Part shown: one piece after another, positions 22,211 through 30,748 of the stretch | Numbering within the stretch: position 1 is the stretch's first letter | How the letters are laid out: every line of letters begins with the position of its first letter | Origin: Arion vulgaris | Taxonomy: Eukaryota > Mollusca > Gastropoda > Stylommatophora > Arionidae | Length of the DNA stretch: 64,000 nucleotides | Assembly: GCA_020796225.1 (NCBI GenBank) | Contig: CM036767.1 | Location: forward strand, 13,606,927-13,670,926 | Direction: 5' to 3' | Made by a program: the position numbers and the translations under genes | Notes under the pieces: model-generated | The model's database searches: none | What the model saw: only the letters and a program-made list of their open reading frames with translations | What the model was told of the DNA's origin: nothing

Positions 22211-22590
22211 GGCGCAATGTGTTCTACACCTCTCTTTCTCATTCCCATGGAATATGGCAACAATTAACCTTGTCAATTTGTTTCAGGGACACAGCTGAAT
22301 GTCAGCAAACGACAGCTGTCTTAAATACGCCCACAGAATGTTGCCAACGACGGCCATGAAATTGGACTGGTCTATGGGGCGCCATGTTTTCACAACCTAA
22401 GCGCTTCCGGTTACTTGATGATTAAGCGGAAGTAACAACGACAGAAATCATCGTGTAAAAACGGAGTAAAACCAGTAACGATGGAATGATCAATATCTGT
22501 GGCTGATAACATTACAAGAGGAAGAAACGAAATGGCTTAATATGGTCAGGAATAAATAGCTACAGGTTGATCAGGAGAACGTGAATGAAG
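22211..22590. other. unassigned stretch with paired ETS-like motifs
   Basis: At 22405-22440 GCGCTTCCGGTTAC and AGCGGAAGTAAC are inverted ETS-type cores. No gene start or splice context seen. Confidence 0.3.
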
Positions 22591-22639
22591 GGAGGAGACG
22601 GTTGATTGATTGATTGATTGTTTGATTGATTGATTCTCT

Positions 22640-22934
22640 TTCTTAGCTCCTCCTCCACTGGTATCTGTCAAAGAAGAGACGCTAGCGATGGATAGGACAC
22701 ACTTTGAGAATACCGACCGGAAGCATTGCAAGATAGGTACTGTTTTGAAATCAGCAGAGAAAGAGGAGAAGGGGAAGGCCTAGACATACCTGGAGAAGAG
22801 CGCTGGAGGCTGGTATTAAAAGGATAGGTAAAACATTGAAAGTATTGAAAGGCATGGCAGAAGAGAGGAAGAGCTGGAAGAAGTTTGTTGAAGACCTGTA
22901 CTCCGTTGGGAGTTGAAGGTGAAGAAGAAGATTG
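22640..22934 (+). mobile_element. LINE 3' end
   Basis: Plus strand reads [11 protein letters not shown], then KRRRGRPRHTWRRALEAGI and ERKSWKKFVEDLY with a break, then a GAAGAAGAAG tail. Same family as the SINE-interrupted copy at 40398-40930. Confidence 0.82.
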
Positions 22935-23036
22935 ATTGTTTGGACAATAATTATTGCATTTCGGTGAATAACAATGTGTGCTAAATCTATTTCTTACACA
23001 GGAAGAACTCAGTGACAGTGCAAGAACTCCGTAGCA
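22935..23036 (-). mobile_element. SINE-L fragment, minus strand
   Basis: TGCATTTCGGTGAATAACAA, TTTCTTACACAGGAAGA and AACTCCGTAGCA match the 3' third of SINE-L reversed. It is cut where SINE-A begins. Confidence 0.65.
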
Positions 23037-23338
23037 TGGCCCGTCTTCCCAGCGTGTTCGTAGCGCGTTGGACTACGGGTGATTAGTCCTCTGTAAGTGC
23101 GGGTTCAACTCCGCGGACTGGCAGAAAAGCTACAGGTTTCCCAGATTTACGGTGTTCGTGGCACCGAGCCGAAGGTTACGATGTCCATGAAACCGAGCCG
23201 AAGGGTTACGATGTCCATAACACCGAGCCGAAGGGTTACGATGTCCATAACACCGAGCCGAAGGGTTACGATGTCCATAACACCGAGCCGAAGAGCTTTC
23301 AGCTCAAGTGCTTCTGGATCGGAAAAAAAGAAACAATT
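23037..23338 (+). mobile_element. SINE-A with an expanded internal module
   Basis: Ordinary SINE-A head and poly-A end, but the CACCGAGCCGAAGGGTTACG module (30 bp) is present about five times (23160-23296) instead of two. No clear site duplication. Confidence 0.9.
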
Positions 23339-23344
23339 ATTAAG

Positions 23345-23605
23345 AGAAGTAAATTCAGACAAGTAAAGTATTTTGGGCACATAAAAAGACATGACACCAT
23401 GATAAAATCTTTACTAGAGGGAAAAGTTGAGGGGGGGAAGAGCAAGAGGAAGACCGAGAGATAAATGGGAGGAAACTTTAAGAAATGGACAGGTTACAGT
23501 CTGGCAGTGTGCAACACGAAGGCGAAAGACAGAGGATGCTGGGGATTCATTGCAGCCAACCTTCGATGTGGAGACGGCACCTGATGATGATCACTTAAAG
23601 TATTT
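23345..23605 (+). mobile_element. LINE 3' end with short GAT tail
   Basis: Plus strand encodes KYFGHIKRHDTMIKSLLEGK then, after a frameshift, an AVCNTKAKDRGCWGFIAANL-like text, a stop and GATGATGATC. Confidence 0.78.
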
Positions 23606-23736
23606 GGTATTTGTGTCCCACTCCTCTTCTTCTTCTTCTTCCTGAGCCTCATGTCCTATATAGAAATAGTATGTTTGATTACGATTTAATGTTTCGCGAC
23701 CTTTGTGCTTCCCCTTGGGGTTCTATATAACTCTTT

Positions 23737-23911
23737 GGTCCGCCTGCCTAGCGTGTTCGTATCGCGTTGGACGACGGGTGACAAGCTTCCTGTGAGTGCG
23801 GGTTCAATTCTGCGGGCTGGAAGAAAAGCCACAGGTTCTCCAGATTTACGATGTTCGTGGCACCGAACCGAAAAGCTGAAAGCTCAAGTGCTACTGGATC
23901 AGTAAAAAAAA
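23737..23911 (+). mobile_element. SINE-A, plus, 12-bp duplication
   Basis: Head GCGTGTTCGTATCGCGTTGG, B box GGGTTCAATTC, one module deleted, poly-A end. ATATAACTCTTT is repeated at 23725-23736 and 23912-23923. Confidence 0.92.
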
Positions 23912-24116
23912 ATATAACTCTTTATCATCTCGACACCACCCCTTTCCCATTAACCCCCTCCCAACCCCTTTCACCCCTGCAGACTAGTCAATTCTGAATA
24001 ACGGGTGTGACGGGATCACAAGGAACCTGCGCTGGAGTCGACGACAGGAAACAGGTAGATTAAGCGCGCGACTTGCCCTTACGTGAGGAATACCATTCTG
24101 GGAAAACCCCTGACCG

Positions 24117-24233
24117 TAGGCGGGGCCTATCTAACACAATAACCAATCACAAACAGCATTGTCGCTGCTTCGTTAAGTGTCACGTGTAGTAGATGAGAGA
24201 TAAGTTCTCGGGTATGGGGGTAATGAAACAAAG
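24117..24233 (+). promoter_or_regulatory. candidate promoter / 5' leader (GC box, CCAAT, E-box)
   Basis: Within 70 bp are GGCGGGGCC (24119-24127), CCAAT (24143-24147) and CACGTG (24181-24186), followed by a short leader with ATGs and a strong 5' splice site. The surrounding 24.0-24.3 kb lacks every repeat family found elsewhere and is relatively GC-rich. This is an inferred promoter. No TATA box is obvious. It may drive the cholinergic locus, because VAChT lies 6.5 kb downstream on the same strand. Confidence 0.45.
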
Positions 24234-24252
24234 ATGGCTGAAAGTTTCATCT
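24190..24252 (+). other. candidate shared cholinergic first exon (ends at GTAAGT donor)
   Basis: The exon end is 24252, with GTAAGTAAAG following (24253 on), a near-ideal 5' splice site. ATG 24234 has a good start context (AAAGATGG) and reads Met-Ala-Glu-Ser-Phe-Ile before the donor in phase 1. ATGs at 24193, 24214 and 24223 share another frame, open for up to 20 codons, phase 0 at the donor. In other animals the first exon of the ChAT gene is shared with VAChT. Which frame ChAT would use cannot be told here. I cannot exclude an unrelated gene or a chance match. Confidence 0.38.
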
Positions 24253-24429
24253 GTAAGTAAAGTTTCCTTTCAGGAAAACTATATCCGTTTTGTTACAACT
24301 GACCCTATTTCCACCTGATTCTGGAACTTTTCCAACTGGTTTTGGAACCGCAAAAACTGTTTCATGTCTGCTGTGATTTATCAGATTTTCAATTTTTTTA
24401 ACATTTGAGAAAAAACCCTGATAGTTTTA

Positions 24430-24833
24430 TTTTTAATAGCGTCAATAGCTTTAATAGCATCAATAGCTCTAATAGCATCAATAGCTCTAATAGCATCAAT
24501 AGCTCTAATAGCATCAATAGCTCTAATAGCATCAATAGCTCTAATAGCATCAATAGCTCTAATAGCGTCAATAGCTATAATAACGTCAATAGCTCTAATA
24601 GCGTCAATAGCTTTAATAGCGTCAATAGCTCTAATAGCTTTAATAGCGTCAGTAGCTCTAATAGCGTCAATAGCTCTAATAGCATCAATAGCTCTAATAG
24701 CGTCAATAGCTCTAATAGCTTCAATAGCTTTAATAGTTATAATAACGTCAATAGCTACAATAACGTCAATAGCTACAATAACGTCAATAGGGCCAATAGC
24801 GTCAGTAGTTCTAATAGCGTCAGTGCTGGCGCA
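24430..24833. repeat. 18-bp minisatellite, about 22 units
   Basis: Unit AGCTCTAATAGCATCAAT, with GTC/ATC and TCT/TTT variants. Read as Asn-Ser-Ile/Val-Asn-Ser-Ser on the plus strand (24405-24932), which is a repeat artefact and lies just inside the proposed intron. Confidence 0.94.
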
Positions 24834-24834
24834 G

Positions 24835-25245
24835 ACTTAATGTTTTCATATTTAAGAGACAGTATAAACAATATAGTTGACTCAAGGATCACAACTTTGA
24901 GAAAAGACAAGTGTCTTCTGTCTCAAATCTAGGAGACACATCTTGATGTACTGTCTCACATTTGTAAGAGAAGACATTTGTCTCCTACATCAAGTCTCGA
25001 CGAAAAACAGCGAAAGTCTCCAGTGATCGTTCTATAAGATCAAAAGACTATTTCAGAGAGTTAGTTTGTTAACATAAGGATGTGGTGATATCAGATGTTT
25101 CAAGTATCTTGGCTTAGAAAGACACCAAACTCACAGTTCAAGGTAAGACATGATGTGTCCTTGTGTGTTTATTATTTACGGAGTTATCTGATTGGTGGTG
25201 ACGCACAATATGTGTAGTTCTGACACGCAATATGTGTAGTGAGGC
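24835..25245. other. unassigned stretch with imperfect inverted repeat
   Basis: 24895-24995 contains AAGTGTCTTCTGTCTC / GACATTTGTCTCCTACATCA-type blocks in both orientations. Nothing coding. Confidence 0.35.
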
Positions 25246-25249
25246 CACC

Positions 25250-25385
25250 ACCCCCCTCCCACCTCCCAATGTGGTAAAGGGTTGTGTTCTAAGATTGGAT
25301 TCTACAATCACCTCAGCACACACAAGAGAGGTGAAGCAGCACACGTTTGAGACTGTTGTCATCATAGCTTGCGATGGACAGCTAT
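25250..25385 (+). mobile_element. LINE 3' end (finger family), plus strand
   Basis: Plus-strand end of the LINE also seen reversed at 26196-26730: TCTACAATCACCTCAGCACA, CATCATAGCTTGCGATGGAC and an ATTATTATTATG tail. Confidence 0.78.
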
Positions 25386-26180
25386 TATTATTATGTGTAG
25401 TGGTGACATGCGATATGTATAGTAGTGACATACGATATGTGTAGTGGTGACATGCGATATGTGTAGTGGGGACATGCAATATGTGTAGGGGTAACACGCG
25501 ATATGTGTGGTGGTGACACACGATATGTGTAGTGGTGACATGCGATATGTATAGTGGTGACACGCGATATGTGTAGTGGTGACATGCAATATGTGTAGTG
25601 GTGACACGCGATATGTGTAGTGGGGACACACGATATGTGTAGTGGTGACATGCGATATGAGTAGTGGTGACATGCGATATGAGTAGTGGTGACATGCGAT
25701 ATGAGTAGTGGTGACATGCGATATGAGTAGTGGTGACATGCGATATGTGTAGTGGTGACATGCGATATATGTAGTGGGGACACACGATATGTGTAGTGGT
25801 GACATGCGATATGAGTAGTGGTGACATGCGATATGTGTAGTGGGGACATGCGATATGTGTAGTGGGGACATGCGATATGTGTAGTGGTGACATGCAATAT
25901 GTGTAGGGGTAACACGCGATATGTGTGGTGGTGACACACGATATGTGTAGTGGTGACATGCGATATGTATAATGGTGACACGCGATATGTGTAGTGGTGA
26001 CATGCAATATGTGTAGTGGTGACACGCGATATGTGTAGTGGGGACACACGATATGTGTAGTGGTGACATGCGATATGAGTAGTGGTGACATGCGATATGA
26101 GTAGTGGTGACATGCGATATGAGTAGTGGTGACATGCGATATGTGTAGTGGGGACATGCGATATGTGTAGTGGTGAAATG
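25386..26180. repeat. 22-bp minisatellite, about 36 units
   Basis: Unit GTGTAGTGGTGACATGCGATAT with GAGT, ACACG, ACACACG and GGGG variants in recurring blocks. Three minus-strand frames stay open up to 380 codons (Thr-His-Ile-Ala-Cys-His-His-Tyr pattern). These are not genes. Confidence 0.96.
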
Positions 26181-26189
26181 CGATTTGAA

Positions 26190-26730
26190 TAATAACCGTC
26201 CATCGCAAACGATGATGACAACAGCCTCAGACGTGTGCTGATGCACCTCTCTGGGGTGTGCGGAGGTGACTGTAGAGTCCAATACTAGAACACAATCCTC
26301 TACCACAGGTGGGGCATGCATGATCAAGGTTAGACATGTGGGTGTTGTGTTTTCTGTCTTTTCGCGTATCTCGTTTTCTTTCTGCCTCAACGTCACGACG
26401 ATTCTCAGCCAGATGCGAGTTCCTCTTGTGTTGTTACAGCGCCACATTTGGCGATCTTGCGCAAGGGATTCCCAGTACATGGTGTCTATATCGAAGCATT
26501 TCAGAGACACTTTAATACTGTCTTTAAAGCACTTTTTCTGTCCACCAGCAGAACGTCTTCCCTCCCTTAAAGTTCGCTATACATCAACTGTTTTGGGATG
26601 CGTTTATCAGGTATCCTAGCAACATGGCCCGCCCATCTCACTTGGGCCTTCTTCAACATGGTGTTGAGGCTTGGGATCTTTGCTCTTGTGAGGACTTCGG
26701 TATCTGGAATTATGTCCTGCCAATATGTAT
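26190..26730 (-). mobile_element. LINE 3' region (finger family), minus strand
   Basis: Minus strand encodes GHVARIPDKRIPKQLMYSEL near 26570-26630 and, further toward the element's 3' end, SLKCFDIDTMYWESLAQDRQ and MWRCNN, then the finger region (HAPPVV...). Frame breaks. It sits between two blocks of the 22-bp array. Confidence 0.85.
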
Positions 26731-26734
26731 AGTG

Positions 26735-26950
26735 GTGACACGCGATATGTGTAGTGGTGACATACGATATGTGTAGTGGTGACATGCGATATGTGTAGTG
26801 GTGACACACGATATGTGTAGTGGTGACATGCGATATGTAGTGGTGACATGCAATATGTGTAGTGGTGACATGCGATATGTGTAGTGGTGACACACGATAT
26901 GTGTGGTGGTGACACACGATATGTGTATGACACATAGAGGTGACACATGA
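26735..26950. repeat. 22-bp minisatellite, second block
   Basis: Ten further units of the 25386-26180 array, on the far side of the LINE. Confidence 0.94.
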
Positions 26951-26989
26951 GAGATATGTATATTGTTTGAACTACCCGCTATTACTATA

Positions 26990-27200
26990 AGTACTCACTC
27001 ATTGTTGGAACTACCCACCATTGCAACCAGTACTTGCAGATTGTTGGAAGTACCCGACATTGCAACCAGTACTTGCTGATTGTTGGAAGTACCCGACATT
27101 ACATCCAGTACTTGCTGATTGTTGGAAATACCCGACATTACAACCAGTACTTGATGATTGTTGGAAGTACCCGACATTACAACCAGAAACCACTCATTAT
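26990..27200. repeat. 39-bp minisatellite, five units
   Basis: Unit TTGTTGGAAGTACCCGACAT then TACAACCAGTACTTGCTGA. Confidence 0.93.
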
Positions 27201-27379
27201 TACAATCCAACAGTATCGTACTGTCCCCAACTCGGAAATATTCATAGAGAAAGTCTTAATCCTGTAATGAGAACACGTGATCGTCCTTTGTGGCTTACTC
27301 CGATCAAATACATCAACTTTAACCCTTAGTGGACCAGGGCAAAATCCATGTTTTTACCAGTCATTTATTTTTATAATAG

Positions 27380-27587
27380 ATTTTTTTTCCCGATCCAGAA
27401 GCACTTGAGCTTTTCAGCTCTTCGGCTCGGTGCCATGGACATCGTAACCCTTCGGTTCGGTGCCACGAACACCGTCAATCTGGGAAATATGTGGCTTTTT
27501 CTGCCATCCCGCGGAAATGAACCCGCACACACAGAGGGATAGTCACCCGTAGTCCAACGAGCTACGAACACGCTGGGCAGACGGGCT
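27380..27587 (-). mobile_element. SINE-A, minus strand
   Basis: Complete copy. Imperfect flanking repeat TTTATAATAG (27370-27379) / TTTATAAAAG (27587-27596). Confidence 0.88.
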
Positions 27588-27684
27588 TTATAAAAGTTAA
27601 CGCCCATTAGTATGGCTTCTAGTAAAAAGGCGCCTAACCCAAAACCACATAGTGTGGCGTTTGGACCACAGGGAGTTGTGGCTG

Positions 27685-28135
27685 CACATTTCTGGATCTT
27701 CTTCTTCTTTTGTCATCGCACTGTTACCGGGTTGTTGTCCAGTGTCGTCACACTGTTACCGGGTTGTTGCCCAGTGTCGTCACACTGTTATCGGGTTGTT
27801 GCCCAGTGTCGTCACACTGTTACCGGGTTGTTGCCCAGTGTCGTCACACTGTTACCGGGTTGTTGTCCAGTGTCGTCACACTGTTACCAGGTTGTTGCCC
27901 AGTGTCGTGGTTTTCTGTGTTTGTCCTGCGCTGTTCTGGTGGCTTGGGTGATTGTTTTTTTTTTTTTTGCTCTTTCACGTGATTCTACTATGCCATCAAA
28001 CCATCTTTTTCGTGGTCTTCCTCTCGTCTTATTTCCTCATGTTCTGTTGTAGAAGACTCTGTACACTGTGGAGTTTAAATGCATTCTTACTAAGTGGCCA
28101 AACCACTTCATTCTTTATTTCTCAATGTTCATGGT
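27685..28135 (-). mobile_element. LINE 3' end with internal 32-bp expansion
   Basis: Same family as 17856-18095 (minus: GRPRKRW-type tail, GAA end). The segment TTACCGGGTTGTTGCCCAGT is repeated about six times at 27715-27905, whereas 17856-18095 and 28811-29045 have it once. Confidence 0.88.
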
Positions 28136-28282
28136 AAATGTTGGACACTCGTTAGAATCAAAGACATCTCAAAGACTGTTATTGTTATCTATTGACTACA
28201 AGTGATCGAGGCAATGTGCCCAGGCAAACAAATATGGAATACACACCACTGGTTTATAGAATTCACCATACTTAGTTTCGTA

Positions 28283-28652
28283 TAAACATAATAATAATAA
28301 TAATAATTCCTCTCGTGCCGTTATACGGCCTGCAAGTAATTTCTGCATACCGATCTATCCTGGGCAACTCGCTCAATCTCATCCATGGAACTGAGACCGA
28401 TATTTCCTGTCTCTCTCAGCAAAGTTCGCTTCAGGGTCTCCTTAGGTCGACCTCTCTTTCTTGAACCCTTTGCATCCCACTTCAATGCCTGCTTTGATAT
28501 TCTTTGATCATTTCTCCTCAAGGTGTGTCCAACATATCTCCATCTTCTCTTTCTTATAACAGTTATCACTAGTGGTTGACCAGACATGTCTCTGATTTCA
28601 TCACTTCTCCTGAATTCGTTCCATTTTATATTCATTATTTTCGCAGACATCT
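28283..28652 (-). mobile_element. LINE (family G) 3' end, minus strand
   Basis: Longest G copy: the minus frame 28321-28650 reads RDMSGQPLVITVIRKRRWRY, VGHTLRRNDQRISKQALKWD, GSRKRGRPKETLKRT and SSMDEIERVAQDRSVCRNYL. This is a reverse-transcriptase C-terminal region. AAT-repeat tail at 28282-28305. Confidence 0.88.
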
Positions 28653-28810
28653 ATTTTCAAATGCATTCAACTTGCTTTCTATATCTTTAGTCATTTTCCA
28701 ACTCGTATAAACATGCTATGTATATAATTCTACCGTAGTTAGTGTCTTATTCAAACGTCAGTTCTTTATCTCGAATTCATCATGATTAGTTTTAAAATGT
28801 AGACATAATC

Positions 28811-29045
28811 TTCTTCTTCTTCTTTTGTCAGCACACTGTTACCAGGTTGTTAACCCAGTATCGTGGTTTTATGTATTTGTCTTGCGCCTCTCTGGTGACT
28901 TGTGTGATGGTTTTCTTAGTCCCCTGACAGAATTCAACTACGTTATCTATCCACCTTTTCCTCGGTCTTCCTCTCGTCTTCCTTCCTGATATTCTGTTGT
29001 GGAAAGTTTCATAGGCAGTTTGGTCTGTTCACATTCTTACTAAGT
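28811..29045 (-). mobile_element. LINE 3' end, minus strand
   Basis: CTT tail, single CACACTGTTACCAGGTTGTT segment and a GGTCTTCCTCTCGTCTTCC block (reverse of RGRPRKR-type coding). Confidence 0.78.
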
Positions 29046-29084
29046 GGCCAAACCACCTCATTATCTATTTCGCATACACAATCA

Positions 29085-29312
29085 CCGTACTAAAATACAT
29101 AATGGCCTGGAAAGAACAATATTAGAGTGCAGGGTCCCAGGAGTTAGAGGCAGAGGCAGACCAAGAAAAAGATGGCTACAAGATATTAAAGAAACTATGA
29201 ATATGACCATCAGCGAAGTGGGTGAACTGCCAAGAGACAGAGTGAATTTCAGATGTGCTGCAAAGAGAGCAATGTCCTATAAAGGATACGCCCCTTGATG
29301 ATGATGATGAAT
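29085..29312 (+). mobile_element. LINE 3' end, plus strand, GAT tail
   Basis: Encodes LERTILECRVPGVRGRGRPR then KRWLQDIKETMNMTISEVGE, FRCAAKRAMSYKGYAP, stop, and GATGATGATGA. Head to head with the LINE before it. Confidence 0.82.
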
Positions 29313-29574
29313 CACCGTATCTAATTTTGTGTACAAATTATATGTGTGTAATAATTATGTGTGTACAATATAACCATACTTAGTTTCGTATAAGAATTTC
29401 AATGTGTCCAGAGTCTAACATACTTAGTTTCGTATAACAATTACAATTTATACAAAATACATCATACTTTTTTCGTATCAATACTAATAATGTTTTCCTT
29501 TCAACTGTTTCATACAATACAACATTCATCTTTTGTTCAAAATTCAAATTATAACATTCAGAACATTTCTGGCT

Positions 29575-29890
29575 AAAGTGTTTTACAGATAGAAGAAAGT
29601 CTTTTTACAGATAGAAAAAGAGTTTTACAGATAGAAAAATGTGTTTTAAAGATAGGAAATAGTGTTTTACAGATAGAAAAAAAGTGTTTTACAGATAGAA
29701 AAAGTTTTTTACAGATAGAAAATAGTGTTTTACAGATAGAAAAAAGTTTTTTTACAGATAGAAAAAAAGTTTTACAGATAGAAAACAGTGTTTTACAGAT
29801 AGAAAAAAGTGTTTTACGGATAGAAAATAGTGTTTTACAGATAGAAAAAAGTGTTTTACAGATAGAAAAAGTTTTTACAGATATAAAAAA
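29575..29890. repeat. about 21-bp minisatellite, 15 units
   Basis: Unit TTTTACAGATAGAAAAAAGTG with length changes in the A run. The minus-strand open frame is an artefact. Confidence 0.93.
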
Positions 29891-30054
29891 GAACAAATTA
29901 GAACATTAACCAAAACCATTTCGGGACAAGCTACTTGAAAACACTACCAGTCTCCGGCTGTCTTATTTCTTTGTTCATATTCCAGTTGACGTTTAGAAGT
30001 GTAAACAGAGAGAAGAGAAAAGAGAAGAAAATAGAGGAACTTATTTTTTTCATC

Positions 30055-30727
30055 TAAGTGTATCACACAACAAGAAGTGTATCACACAACAAGAAGTGTA
30101 TCACACAACAAGAAGTGTATCTAAGGGTATCACACAACAAGAAGTGTATCTAAGGGTATCACACAACAAGAAGTGTATCACACAACAAGAAGTGTATCAC
30201 ACAACAAGAAGTGTATCACACAACAAGAAGTGTATCACACAACAAGAAGTGTATCACACAACAAGAAGGGTATCACACAACAAGAAGTGTATCACACAAC
30301 AAGAAGGGTATCACACAACAAGAAGTGTATCACACAACAAGAAGTGTATCTAAGTGTATCATACAACAAGAAGTGTATCACACAACAACAAGTGTATCAC
30401 ACAACAAGAAGTGTATCACACAACAAGAAGGGTATCACACAACAAGAAGGGTATCACACAACAAGAAGGGTATCACACAACAAGAAGGGTATCACACAAC
30501 AAGAAGTGTATCACACAACAAGAAGTCTATCACACAACAAGAAGTGTATCACGCAACAAGAAGTATATCTAAGTGTATCACACAACAAGAAGTGTATCAC
30601 ACAACAACAAGTGTATCACACAACAAGAAGTCTATCACACAACAAGAAGTGTATCACGCAACAAGAAGTATATCTAAGTGTATCACACAACAAGAAGTGT
30701 ATCACACAACAAGAAGTGTATCACGGA
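30055..30727. repeat. 19-bp minisatellite directly upstream of VAChT
   Basis: Unit AGTGTATCACACAACAAGA, about 35 units with a few TCTAAGGG insertions. It stops 7 bp before the proposed splice acceptor AG and 21 bp before the VAChT start codon. All three plus frames are open, so the VAChT frame runs back through it to 30173. Confidence 0.96.
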
Positions 30728-30734
30728 TTTTCAG
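30718..30734 (+). promoter_or_regulatory. candidate 3' splice site for the VAChT exon
   Basis: GATTTTCAG ends at 30734, 14 bases before the ATG. The pyrimidine tract is short and the upstream sequence is minisatellite, so branch point and tract would have to come from the repeat. Inferred from the position and from the known splicing of VAChT in other animals. Confidence 0.45.
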
Positions 30735-30748
30735 AAACATATTTGAAG

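Noticed and set aside
25138..26510. His/Thr/Tyr-rich proteins up to 382 residues
   Set aside because: Frames of the 22-bp minisatellite with LINE flanks.
28321..28650. A functional gene coding a 109-residue protein
   Set aside because: It is the C-terminal tail of a family-G LINE, 5'-truncated and ending in an AAT tail, with relatives at 6864, 21305 and 62655.
30173..30748. N-terminal extension of VAChT by 192 residues
   Set aside because: It is the translated 19-bp minisatellite, open in all frames. The homologous protein starts at the ATG at 30749, which has a good start context.
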